The position numbers and the translations under genes were made by a program. A stretch of 35,833 nt of DNA from Kiritimatiellia bacterium. GTDB lineage: Bacteria > Verrucomicrobiota > Kiritimatiellia > RFP12 > UBA1067. The DNA is taken from assembly GCA_017418445.1 (NCBI GenBank), contig JAFONM010000035.1:1-35833 (forward strand), given 5' to 3'. The notes beneath the pieces were generated by a model. It was not told the DNA's origin, made no database searches, and worked only from the letters and a program-made list of their open reading frames with translations. Below are positions 23,797-32,300 of this stretch, piece by piece; the first letter of the stretch is position 1, and every line of letters begins with the position of its first letter.

Positions 23797-23803
23797 CTGC
23801 CGC

Positions 23804-24310
23804 ATGACGGAAAAATGCGCAGTCTATCCGGGGACGTTCGATCCCATGACGAAGGGGCACTTCGACCTGATCGCAAGGGCGGCGAAGCTCTACGACAGGC
23901 TGATCGTCGCGGTGGCGGCGACCAGCACCAAGAAGGGCGCAATGTTCTCCGCGCGCGACCGCGTCGCGATGATCCGCGAGGACGTCAGGCTCGCGGGCCT
24001 CGGGAACGTCGAGGTGAAGACTCTCGATACGCTGCTCGTCGACTTCTGCCGGCGCGAGGGCGTGAAGGTCGTCATCCGCGGCGTCAGGGTATATTCCGAC
24101 TTCGAATACGAGTTCCAGATGGCGCTCACCAACCGCCGCATGGCCCCCGAGATCGAGACGCTGTTCATGATGCCGAGCGAGAACCTCGCCTACGTCACCG
24201 CGTCAACGGTCCGCGAGATCGCGAGCTACGGCGGCGACACGGCTCCGTTCGTCACCTCCGCCGTCCAGAAGCGCCTCGCCGCATACGGGAAGAAGGGCAA
24301 GCCGAAGTGA
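23804..24310 (+). CDS. coaD: Phosphopantetheine adenylyltransferase
   Basis: A 168-aa enzyme of CoA synthesis that adenylates 4'-phosphopantetheine to dephospho-CoA. Motifs: AVYPGTFDPMTKGHFDLI (nucleotidyl-transferase T/HxGH-type site), VIRGVRVYSDFEYEFQMALTN and the adenylate-binding VTASTVREIASYGG. Length is typical (about 160). The leaderless-type promoter directly precedes its ATG. Its stop overlaps the next GTG start (GTGA). Confidence 0.95.
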   Translation: MTEKCAVYPGTFDPMTKGHFDLIARAAKLYDRLIVAVAATSTKKGAMFSARDRVAMIREDVRLAGLGNVEVKTLDTLLVDFCRREGVKVVIRGVRVYSDFEYEFQMALTNRRMAPEIETLFMMPSENLAYVTASTVREIASYGGDTAPFVTSAVQKRLAAYGKKGKPK

Positions 24311-25515
24311 AGTGCCGCGTGGCACAGCATGTCGCGGAAATCCCCAGGAGCGGAATCCGCAAGTTCTTCGACATCGTCGCGCAGTCGAAGGACATCGTCT
24401 CGCTCGGCGTGGGCGAGCCTGATTTCGACACGCCATGGCACATCTCGCGCGCGGCCGTCACCTGCCTCGAGAACGGCGGGACCCACTACACTTCCAACCT
24501 CGGCACACCGGAGCTCCGCCAGGCGATCTGCCGCTACCTCAAGCGCCGCTTCGACGCCGACTACGAATGGTCCGACGAGGTCCTCGTCACGGTCGGCGTC
24601 TCGGAGGCGATCGACCTCGCGATACGCGCAATATGCTCGCCGGGCGACGAGGTCCTCTACCACGAGCCGTGCTTCGTGAGCTACGCCCCGACGGTCCGCC
24701 TCGCGCACGCGACGCCCGTCGCGGTCGAGACGCACGTCGAGGACGAGTTCCGCCTCACCGTCGAGGCGCTCGAGAAGAAGGTCACGCCGAAGACGAAGGC
24801 GGTGCTGCTCAATTTCCCGTGCAATCCGACCGGCGCGACGCTGAGCCGCGACGACATGAAGGCGATACTCGAGTTCTGCGAGAGGCATGACATCATGCTC
24901 CTGGCGGACGAGGTGTATTCGGAGCTCAATTACGAGGAGGCGGTCTGCGGGTCGCCGTCCGCCGGCCTCCGGCCGCCAGCCGCCGTCCGCCTGCCGTCCT
25001 TCTCGGCGTTCGGGGAATATCGCGACAGGGTGATACTGCTCAACGGCTTCTCGAAGAGCTGGGCCATGACGGGATATCGTCTCGGATACGCCTGCGGACC
25101 GGACGACATCATCGCCGCGATGATGAAGATCCACCAGTACGGAATCATGTCCGCGCCGACGCTCTCGCAGGCCGCGGGCGTGGAGGCGATGGACTTCGGG
25201 GACAAGGACGTCGACCTCATGCGCCGCGAATACAGGAAGCGCCGCGACTACCTGGTGCCGGTCCTCAACGCGATGGGACTCAAGACCCTTGTGCCCAAGG
25301 GCGCGTTCTACCTCTTCGTCGACATCCGCTCCACGGGACTCGACGACGAGACGTTCGCGCTGAGGCTCCTCAAGGAGCACGGAGTCGCGTGCGTCCCGGG
25401 ATCCGCCTTCGGGAAGAGCGGCGCAGGATTCGTCCGCATGTCCTACGCCACGGGCCTCGAGAAGATCAGGCTTGCCGCCGGACGAATCGCCGCCTTCGTC
25501 AAGTCCCTGGACTGA
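24307..25515 (+). CDS. Class I/II PLP aminotransferase (aspartate-type)
   Basis: A 402-aa aminotransferase of fold type I. Visible: GVGEPDFDTPWHI, GGTHYTSNLGTPELR, VTVGVSEAIDLAIRAI, NFPCNPTGATLS, LLADEVYSEL, and Lys250 in NGFSKSWAMTGYRLGY, the Schiff-base lysine. The pattern matches the AspC/PatA-like subgroup; the amino donor is not decided. Between VYSELNYEE and the Lys motif there is an insertion of about 18 residues (CGSPSAGLRPPAAVRLP) encoded by a CCGCC-rich stretch near 24945-25000, absent from the typical family spacing. The start is GTG 24307, coupled to coaD. Confidence 0.88.
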   Translation: MKCRVAQHVAEIPRSGIRKFFDIVAQSKDIVSLGVGEPDFDTPWHISRAAVTCLENGGTHYTSNLGTPELRQAICRYLKRRFDADYEWSDEVLVTVGVSEAIDLAIRAICSPGDEVLYHEPCFVSYAPTVRLAHATPVAVETHVEDEFRLTVEALEKKVTPKTKAVLLNFPCNPTGATLSRDDMKAILEFCERHDIMLLADEVYSELNYEEAVCGSPSAGLRPPAAVRLPSFSAFGEYRDRVILLNGFSKSWAMTGYRLGYACGPDDIIAAMMKIHQYGIMSAPTLSQAAGVEAMDFGDKDVDLMRREYRKRRDYLVPVLNAMGLKTLVPKGAFYLFVDIRSTGLDDETFALRLLKEHGVACVPGSAFGKSGAGFVRMSYATGLEKIRLAAGRIAAFVKSLD

Positions 25516-25526
25516 CGGCGCGGAAC

Positions 25527-25545
25527 CGCCCTTGGGGGGAGGGCG
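25527..25545 (+). terminator. Hairpin after the aminotransferase gene
   Basis: CGCCCT (25527-25532), loop TGGGGGG, AGGGCG (25540-25545), followed by an A-run rather than a T-run. It sits between the aminotransferase stop and the sigma-factor gene. It may end the coaD transcript, but lacks the T-tract of an intrinsic terminator. Confidence 0.35.
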
Positions 25546-25591
25546 AAAAAAAGATTGAACCTTTGCCGGTTTCGCGCATTGCTGTCATTGG

Positions 25592-27349
25592 ATGGAGATA
25601 TACGAAGAGATCCGCTGCGACAGGGAATCGGGCGCCAGGCGCCTGGTTTCGGAGTATTCCTCCAAGCTGATGTCCGCGGCCCTTATGCTCACCGCCAATG
25701 CCGCGGAGGCCGAGGATCTCGTCTTCAGGACCTTCGAGCGCGTCATCCTCAAGATCGACGACTACCGTCCCGTCGGCTCGTTCTACTACTGGATACACCA
25801 GATAATGCTCAACTTCCACCGGATGGACGTCCGCAAGGCGGCGGCCCGTCCGAAGCTCGTGGGCGTGGACAGGCTGCCGGAAACCCCGTCAGACGACGAT
25901 GACGACCTTTCGGGGAAGCTCGACTTCTCCGCGACGGCGACGGCCGTCCGCGAGGCGGTCCGGGAGCTGCCCGAGAAATTCCGCGAGGTGGTGGTCCTCA
26001 GGTACTTCGAGGAGATGGACCTCTTCGACATCTCGATCGTCACCGGACTCAACGTGGGGACGGTCAAGTCGCGCCTCCACTACGCCAGGGAGGCTCTGCA
26101 GGCGAAGCTTCGCGACAATGAGATATCCGAGCGCTTCGTCGCCCGCCTCGTCGACTCGACCCGACGCAGGACCGCGCGCAAGATCGCGGTCGCCGTCGGC
26201 GCGGCGCTTCTGGGGATTTCCGCGCTCGTCGCGGGCGCTGTGGCCGTCTCCGTCGGCACGTGCGGCCATTCGCGCGGCACGGGCTGCGGATACGGAGGAG
26301 GGTCCGCCTCGTCGATGCGGCAGGGCGGCGGACTCAAGGTGTCGCGGGACGGCACCGAGAAGGCGATAAGGAACGGACTCGAGTTCCTGGCGCGGACGCA
26401 GAGGGAGGACGGATCGTTCTCCGGCTCGTACGGGGAGTCCGCGGCGATTCCGGCCCTTGCCGGCATGGCGTTCCTCTCGAAGGGATTCCTCCCGGGGACG
26501 GAGCCCTACGGCGAGGCCATAGACAAGGCCGTCGACTATGTTCTCGCATGCGCCGACCTGAGTCCCGAGGCAAGGTTCCGCGGCTACATGGGCAGGCGCG
26601 GCGATGGCAGGATGTACGCGCACTCGATAGCGACGCTCTTTCTCTTCGAGGCGAGCGGAATCGTATCCCCGGAGCGTCAGAAGCGGCTCGACGAGGTCCT
26701 GCCGCTGGCGGTGAAGGTGATCGTGGACGCGCAGAACCAGCGCAAGGGAGGCGAGCACCTGGGCGGATGGCGCTACCAGCCGGACTCCAGCGACAGCGAC
26801 CTTTCCGCGAGCGGATGGGCGCTGATGGCGCTGAGGAGCGCGAGGCTGAACGGAGCTCAGGTTCCGGACGAGGCTGTCGAGAAGGCGGTCCTCTACGTGA
26901 AGCGCAGCTTCTGCGAGCGCAGCAGCAGCTTCTCCTACCAGGGGTCGGGCGGGAGCAACGGCGAGACGCTGACCGGCGCGGGCATCCTGTGCCTCGAGCT
27001 TTGCGGCAAGCACCTGGACGAGATGTCCCTCAAGGGCGCGCAGTACCTGCGCAAGACATACGCGAATGCGATTCCGCGGAGCAGTCAGAAATACTACGGA
27101 CTCTACTACACATCGCAGGGGCTCTTCCAGACGGGCGGAGACGCCTGGAGGGAGTTCTCGGTCTGGATGCACGACAACTTCATCCCGGCGCAGCAGCCGG
27201 ACGGCTCGTGGCGTCCCGACGGCGGGGCGCAGTCGCCGGCCTACGCGACGTCGATGACGATTCTCGCGCTCACTGTGCCGTGCCGCATGCTTCCGATCTA
27301 TCAACGCGACGAAACGGTCGACCTGGATTCCGAAAAGGAGGAAAAATGA
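25592..27349 (+). CDS. ECF sigma factor fused by a membrane segment to a squalene-cyclase-like toroid domain
   Basis: A 585-aa single open frame. Residues about 18-85 match ECF sigma region 2 (LMLTANAAEAEDLVFRTFER, then YYWIHQIMLN). Residues 117-172 match region 4 (LPEKFREVVVLRYFEEMDL, GLNVGTVKSRLHYARE). After a basic stretch (RRRTARK) comes one membrane helix (197-221), then a Gly/Ser/Cys-rich linker. The periplasmic part (250-570) is a prenyltransferase/squalene-oxidase-type repeat domain with QW-like elements: FLARTQREDGSFSG, GGWRYQPDSSDSD and QQPDGSWRPDGGAQSP. I infer a membrane-tethered sigma factor with an outside sensor. Its TGA overlaps the moxR ATG, so it probably controls or belongs to the MoxR/VWA operon. 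No anti-sigma gene is adjacent. Confidence 0.85.
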   Translation: MEIYEEIRCDRESGARRLVSEYSSKLMSAALMLTANAAEAEDLVFRTFERVILKIDDYRPVGSFYYWIHQIMLNFHRMDVRKAAARPKLVGVDRLPETPSDDDDDLSGKLDFSATATAVREAVRELPEKFREVVVLRYFEEMDLFDISIVTGLNVGTVKSRLHYAREALQAKLRDNEISERFVARLVDSTRRRTARKIAVAVGAALLGISALVAGAVAVSVGTCGHSRGTGCGYGGGSASSMRQGGGLKVSRDGTEKAIRNGLEFLARTQREDGSFSGSYGESAAIPALAGMAFLSKGFLPGTEPYGEAIDKAVDYVLACADLSPEARFRGYMGRRGDGRMYAHSIATLFLFEASGIVSPERQKRLDEVLPLAVKVIVDAQNQRKGGEHLGGWRYQPDSSDSDLSASGWALMALRSARLNGAQVPDEAVEKAVLYVKRSFCERSSSFSYQGSGGSNGETLTGAGILCLELCGKHLDEMSLKGAQYLRKTYANAIPRSSQKYYGLYYTSQGLFQTGGDAWREFSVWMHDNFIPAQQPDGSWRPDGGAQSPAYATSMTILALTVPCRMLPIYQRDETVDLDSEKEEK

Positions 27350-28371
27350 ACAGCAGGGAAATGAACTCCGGAGACGTGGAACTCGTGGAGAGGCTCCAGT
27401 CGAAGTACGCCGCCCTCAAGCGGGAGATGGCGAAGGCGATCGTAGGCCAGGAGGACGTGGTCGAACAGGTCCTCACGGCGGTCTTCTCGCGCGGACATGC
27501 GCTCCTCGTGGGCGTCCCTGGACTCGCGAAGACGCTCATCGTCAGGACGCTTTCGGAGGTGATGGACCTTGGGTTCCGCCGGATCCAGTTCACCCCCGAC
27601 CTCATGCCCGCCGACGTTACCGGGAGCGACGTCCTCGACGAGGACAAGTCCACGGGGACGCACTCCTTCCGCTTCGTCAAGGGTCCGGTCTTCACGAACA
27701 TGCTGCTCGCGGACGAGATCAACCGCACTCCGCCGAAGACCCAGGCCGCGCTCCTCGAGGCGATGCAGGAGCACAGCGTCACCGCCGGCGGCGTGTCGCG
27801 TCCTCTCCCGGAGCCGTTCTTCGTCCTCGCGACGCAGAACCCGATCGAGCAGGAGGGAACCTATCCTCTCCCGGAGGCGCAGCTGGACCGATTCCTCTTC
27901 AACATAACGGTGGACTACCCATCGCGCGAGGACGAGGTCGGGATCTTCACGAGCGAGACCGGCGACAGGGACGTCAGGCTCGAGAAGGTCCTTTCCGCCG
28001 AGGAGGTGATCGCGCTCCAGAAGGTCGTGCGGCGCGTCCCGATAGCGGACCACGTCGTCGACTACGTAGCGGACCTCGTCCGCGCGACGCGTCCCGCGGA
28101 TCCCTCCGCCCCCGCGTTCGTCAAGGAGATGGTGTCCTGGGGCGCGGGTCCGCGCGCGGGACTCTCCCTCATCGTCGCGGCCAAGGCGCGCGCGATCCTG
28201 AAGGGGCGTACGCACGTGATCACCGACGACATAAAGGCCCTGGCGCATCTCGTCATGCGCCACCGCATCGCGACGACCTTCAACGCCGAGGCCGCCGGAG
28301 TCACGACGGACGCCATAGTCGATCGCCTGCTCAGGGAAGTCCGCAGCCGCGAGGAGCTCGACGCGGAGTAG
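27346..28371 (+). CDS. moxR: MoxR-family AAA+ ATPase
   Basis: A 341-aa chaperone-like ATPase. Walker A is LLVGVPGLAKTLIVRTL, Walker B is MLLADEINRTPPKTQAALLEAMQE, sensor 1 lies in FFVLATQNPIEQEGTYPLPEAQLDRF, and the C-terminal lid region has MVSWGAGPRAGLSLIVAAKA. In characterised loci MoxR proteins act with VWA-domain partners to mature or remodel envelope proteins. The ATG has an excellent AAGGAGG (27335-27341) and overlaps the sigma/toroid stop. The DUF58 gene follows after 7 nt. Confidence 0.95.
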   Translation: MNSREMNSGDVELVERLQSKYAALKREMAKAIVGQEDVVEQVLTAVFSRGHALLVGVPGLAKTLIVRTLSEVMDLGFRRIQFTPDLMPADVTGSDVLDEDKSTGTHSFRFVKGPVFTNMLLADEINRTPPKTQAALLEAMQEHSVTAGGVSRPLPEPFFVLATQNPIEQEGTYPLPEAQLDRFLFNITVDYPSREDEVGIFTSETGDRDVRLEKVLSAEEVIALQKVVRRVPIADHVVDYVADLVRATRPADPSAPAFVKEMVSWGAGPRAGLSLIVAAKARAILKGRTHVITDDIKALAHLVMRHRIATTFNAEAAGVTTDAIVDRLLREVRSREELDAE

Positions 28372-28378
28372 TTCCCGG

Positions 28379-29296
28379 ATGGCGACGCCGGAATACATGA
28401 AGTGGCTGCCCGCCCGGACGATCGAACGTCTCGGGAGGCTCGAGTTCCTCGCGAGGGGAACGATGGACGGCTTCGTGTCCGGCAGGCACCGCTCCGCGCG
28501 AAAGGGCGCGAGCGTCGAATTCGCCCAGCACCGCGAATACGCGCCCGGCGACGACCTGCGGAATCTCGACTGGCGGCTCGTCGCACGCCGCCAGCGCTGC
28601 TACGTGCGCGAGTACGTGGACGAGACGAACCTCCGCGCGACGATACTCCTTGACGCCTCGGGGTCGATGTCCTACCGCGGCGACGTCGCCGCCGGCGGAC
28701 TCTCCAAGTTCGACTACGCGCGACGTCTCGCAGCCGCGCTCGCGTATGTGCTTATCCGCCAGCAGGACGCCGTGGGACTTGTCGCGTTCGACTCGAAGGT
28801 GAGGCTTTCAATGCCGCCCAAGGCGAGTCCTTCGCAGCTGAGGCACATCCTCGCGGGAATCGACGGACTCTCCGTCGGCGGCGAAAGCGATATCGCCGCC
28901 GTCCTCCACGAGGCGGCCGAGAGGACGCCGCGGCGCTCGATGGTTTTCATCATAGGCGACATGTTCGGCGACGCCGAGGCGATGCTCAGGGCGCTGCACC
29001 ATTTCCGCTTCCGCCACGACGAGGTGGCCGTGCTGCATGTCCTCGCGGAGGAGGAGGTCGAGTTTCCGTTCCGGGAAGCCTACCGCTTCGAGGACGCGGA
29101 ATCGCCCGCCTTCATGAACATCGATTCCCTCGCGCTCCGCAAGGGATATCTCGAGCAGTTCAACGAATACATGACGCGCCTCCATCGCGGAATGGGCGAG
29201 ATGCGCGTCACGCACGAGGTCGTCGACACGTCGCGTCCCTGCGAGGACGTCCTGTCGGACATCCTGGTCCGGTACAGCCAGACAAGGGGGATGTAG
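28379..29296 (+). CDS. DUF58 domain protein, MoxR partner
   Basis: A 305-aa soluble protein. The DUF58 core is EFAQHREYAPGDDLRNLDWR, followed by YVREYVDETNLRATILLDASGSM, which opens a VWA-like fold with a DxSxS metal site. VFIIGDMFGD and later strands complete it. DUF58 proteins are regular neighbours of MoxR and BatA-type proteins. The ATG at 28379 lies 7 nt after moxR and the next gene begins 4 nt after its stop, so these genes are probably one transcript. Confidence 0.92.
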   Translation: MATPEYMKWLPARTIERLGRLEFLARGTMDGFVSGRHRSARKGASVEFAQHREYAPGDDLRNLDWRLVARRQRCYVREYVDETNLRATILLDASGSMSYRGDVAAGGLSKFDYARRLAAALAYVLIRQQDAVGLVAFDSKVRLSMPPKASPSQLRHILAGIDGLSVGGESDIAAVLHEAAERTPRRSMVFIIGDMFGDAEAMLRALHHFRFRHDEVAVLHVLAEEEVEFPFREAYRFEDAESPAFMNIDSLALRKGYLEQFNEYMTRLHRGMGEMRVTHEVVDTSRPCEDVLSDILVRYSQTRGM

Positions 29297-29300
29297 AAGC

Positions 29301-32300
29301 ATGTCCTTCTTCGCCCCATGGATGCTTCTCGGACTGCTCGCGGCGTCGGTGCCGATCGTCCTGCACATGATTCGCCGCCGCAATTCGAACCGCATAGTCT
29401 GGGGCGCATGGCAGTTCCTGAACGAATCCCTCCGCCTGCAGAGGCGCAAGATGCGCTTCGAGGAGATTCTGCTCCTGATCCTTCGGACGCTCATTCTCGC
29501 TGCAGCGGCATTCGCCTTCGCGCGTCCGTTCCTTCCGGAACTCGCATTCTTCGGTTCCGGCGGCGGGGCGAAGGACGTCGTCATCGCGATCGACGCGTCG
29601 GGGTCGATGGGACTGCGCGACAAGGACGGCGCAGACACTTTCAGCCGCGCCATCGAGGAGGCCAGGGACCTCGTGGACCGCGCTCCGTCCGGAACGGCTT
29701 TCGGGATCGTCGTCGGGGACCGCGAACCGAAGATCCTCACTCCGACTCCGTTCACGTCCCGCCGCGAGATCCTCGATATTCTCGACGGACTCGAGCGTGG
29801 CGATTCGACGATGGATGTGCCGAGGACCCTCGAGGCGGCCGGAGCGGTCCTTGCCGCAGGGAATCTCCCGGCGAAGGAAATCGTGGTGTTCGGCGACGGA
29901 CAGGGATACGGTTGGAAGGCGTCGGACGCGAACGCGTGGCGCCGGGTCGAGAAGATCCTGACCCAGTCCGGAAGGCGCACGCCCGTCGTGTGGCGCACGA
30001 TCACGCGGACGGGCAAGGTCCGCAACGCGGCCGTCGTCTCCATCGTGCCTTCGCGGCGCATATTCGGCACGGACGGCCCGGTGTCGTTCAGCGTGGACGT
30101 CCTGAACTCGGGGTCCGAGCCGTTTTCGCCGGGCGAGCTTTCGTTCGAGGTCGACGGGCGTCGCGTCGCGTCGCAGAGCGTGGGGCAGATACTGCCGGGA
30201 CTCTTCCGCACCGTCACCTTCAGCCACACGTTCGAGAAGTCCGGACACCACGAGATCGCGACGTCGCTTTCGGCGCCCGACGACATAGCTTCAGACAACG
30301 CAGTCACCAACTCCGTGCAGGTGACGGACGAGCTCAAGGTGCTTCTCGTCGACGGCCGCACGGGAAAGAAGACCTTCGACCGGCCGTCCGCCTACCTCGA
30401 GGCCGCGCTCCGTCCGCAGCTCAAGGACGACAAGTCCGCCTATCTCGTCAGTCCGGTCGCCGCGAGACCCTCCGAACTCTACTCGACGAACGTCTTCAGG
30501 GACGTCGCGGTGACCGTCCTCGCCGGCGTCCCGTTCCTCTCCCCGCGCGCGGCGGAAAACCTGGCGAAATGGACGCATTCCGGCGGCGGACTCCTCGTCC
30601 TCCCCGATCCCGCGTGCGACGTCGGGTTCTACTCGAACTGGATGTGGCGCACGGAGCGTGTGATGCCTGCGACGTGGACGGGTTTCGAGCGCTTCCGCGG
30701 GAACGAGAAGCCGCCGACGGTGCGCGGCGCGCCTGTCGGCGGACGCATGGTCTTCGACGGAGCGGGCGTCGCCGGCACCGGCTCCGCAGATGTCGAGTTG
30801 ATGAGCGACGGCGCCGTTGCTTCGGTCTGCGGGCGGTTCGGCGCAGGGAGGGTCGGAATGCTCGCGATGCCGCTCGACCTCGAGTGGACGGCCTTCCCCG
30901 CGCGCCCCGCCTTCCCGTCATACGTACACGAGCTCGTCTACTCGCTCGTCTCCATGAAAAGCGTCGGAGAACTGCGCGACACGCGCTGGAGCGCGCGCGA
31001 GGGCGACGTCGCTCCGCTCACGCAGGACGAGGCGGATTCCATTGCGCCGTTCGCGGACCTGTCCTACGCGCGGGAGAAGGACGATACGCTTGCCGCGATT
31101 GCGGGGAAGGGCTTCGGCGTCGAGATCTGGCGTCCGCTCGCCATAACGGTCCTTGTCCTTCTGGTCCTCGAGCTGCTCGTCTCCTTCCGATCCGACCGTT
31201 CGCGCCTCGACGGCGTCCCGGTGCGGCGTCCGGTCCTGTTCACGATCCTGCGCGTCGTCTCGTTCCTTTCGATACTGTGGATGCTCCTCCACGTCGTGAT
31301 CGTCCACGAGCGTACGCGCAGGATTTCGCGCAAGGTCGCGGTCCTGGTCGACATGTCCGAATCGATGACCTACCGCAACATCCCCGACGGAACGAATCGC
31401 GTCTCGCGCTTCGACACGGCGACGAACGTCTCCGAGCGCCTGGAGTCCGCGCTGCACAGGAAGTACGACGTGGAGAGCTTCACGTTCGGCGGCGAGACCA
31501 CGGACTTCGCGGTCGCTCTCGAGGACGTGCGCGCGCGGATTCCGTCCGAGGAGCTCGCGGGCGCGGTCGTGGTATCCGACGGACGCGCCACGGCGGGCGA
31601 GAACGTGGACGCGATATCGCGCCAGTTCGGACGCCAGGCGGCGAAGATCGCGGGCGTGCTCGTCGCTGGCGCCACCAACCGCTGCGACGTCGCCATCGCC
31701 TTCGTCTCGTCCGCCGAGAACGTCTTCCTCGGGGACGACGTCAGGGCGTTCGTCGATCTGAGGGGCGAAGGGCTCAAGGGCTCGAAGGTCGTCGCGAAGT
31801 TCATGCTCGGCGACCGCGAGATCGGACGCGAGGAGCGGACGATCGACGCCGACGCATGGACCGGCTCGCTGCGCTTCACCGACAGGCCGGAATCCACGGG
31901 GGTGAGGCGCTACCGCATCGTCCTCGAGGTTCCGGAGGGCGACGCAGAGACGGCGAACGACGAGTGGCCGTTCGATGTCGCGGTGTCGGACGACCGCGTG
32001 AACGTGCTTCTTGCGGACCGTCGCCCGCGCTGGGAGTTCAGGTATCTCAAGAACCTCTTCTACGGACGCGACAAGTCGGTGAACCTCCAGTACTTCCTCT
32101 CGAGGCCGGACGTCTTCGGATCCGCCGCCGCGGCGAAAAAACCTCCCGCCGCGGACGCGAGGCGCAGGTTCGGGGATTCCGAGGCGGGCGCGCTGCCGCA
32201 GGACCGCGAGTCGTGGCGCCGTTTCGCCGTGATGATCTTCGGCGACCTTTCGCGCGAAGACCTGACTGACGAGGCGATCGAGGAGATCAGGTCCTCCGTC

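Noticed and set aside
25522-25592. Possible ECF-type autoregulated promoter (GGAACC at 25522, TTGAAC at 25555) before the sigma/toroid gene
   Set aside because: No suitable -10 lies at the right distance: the only GTC element, at 25584, is too far from either box.
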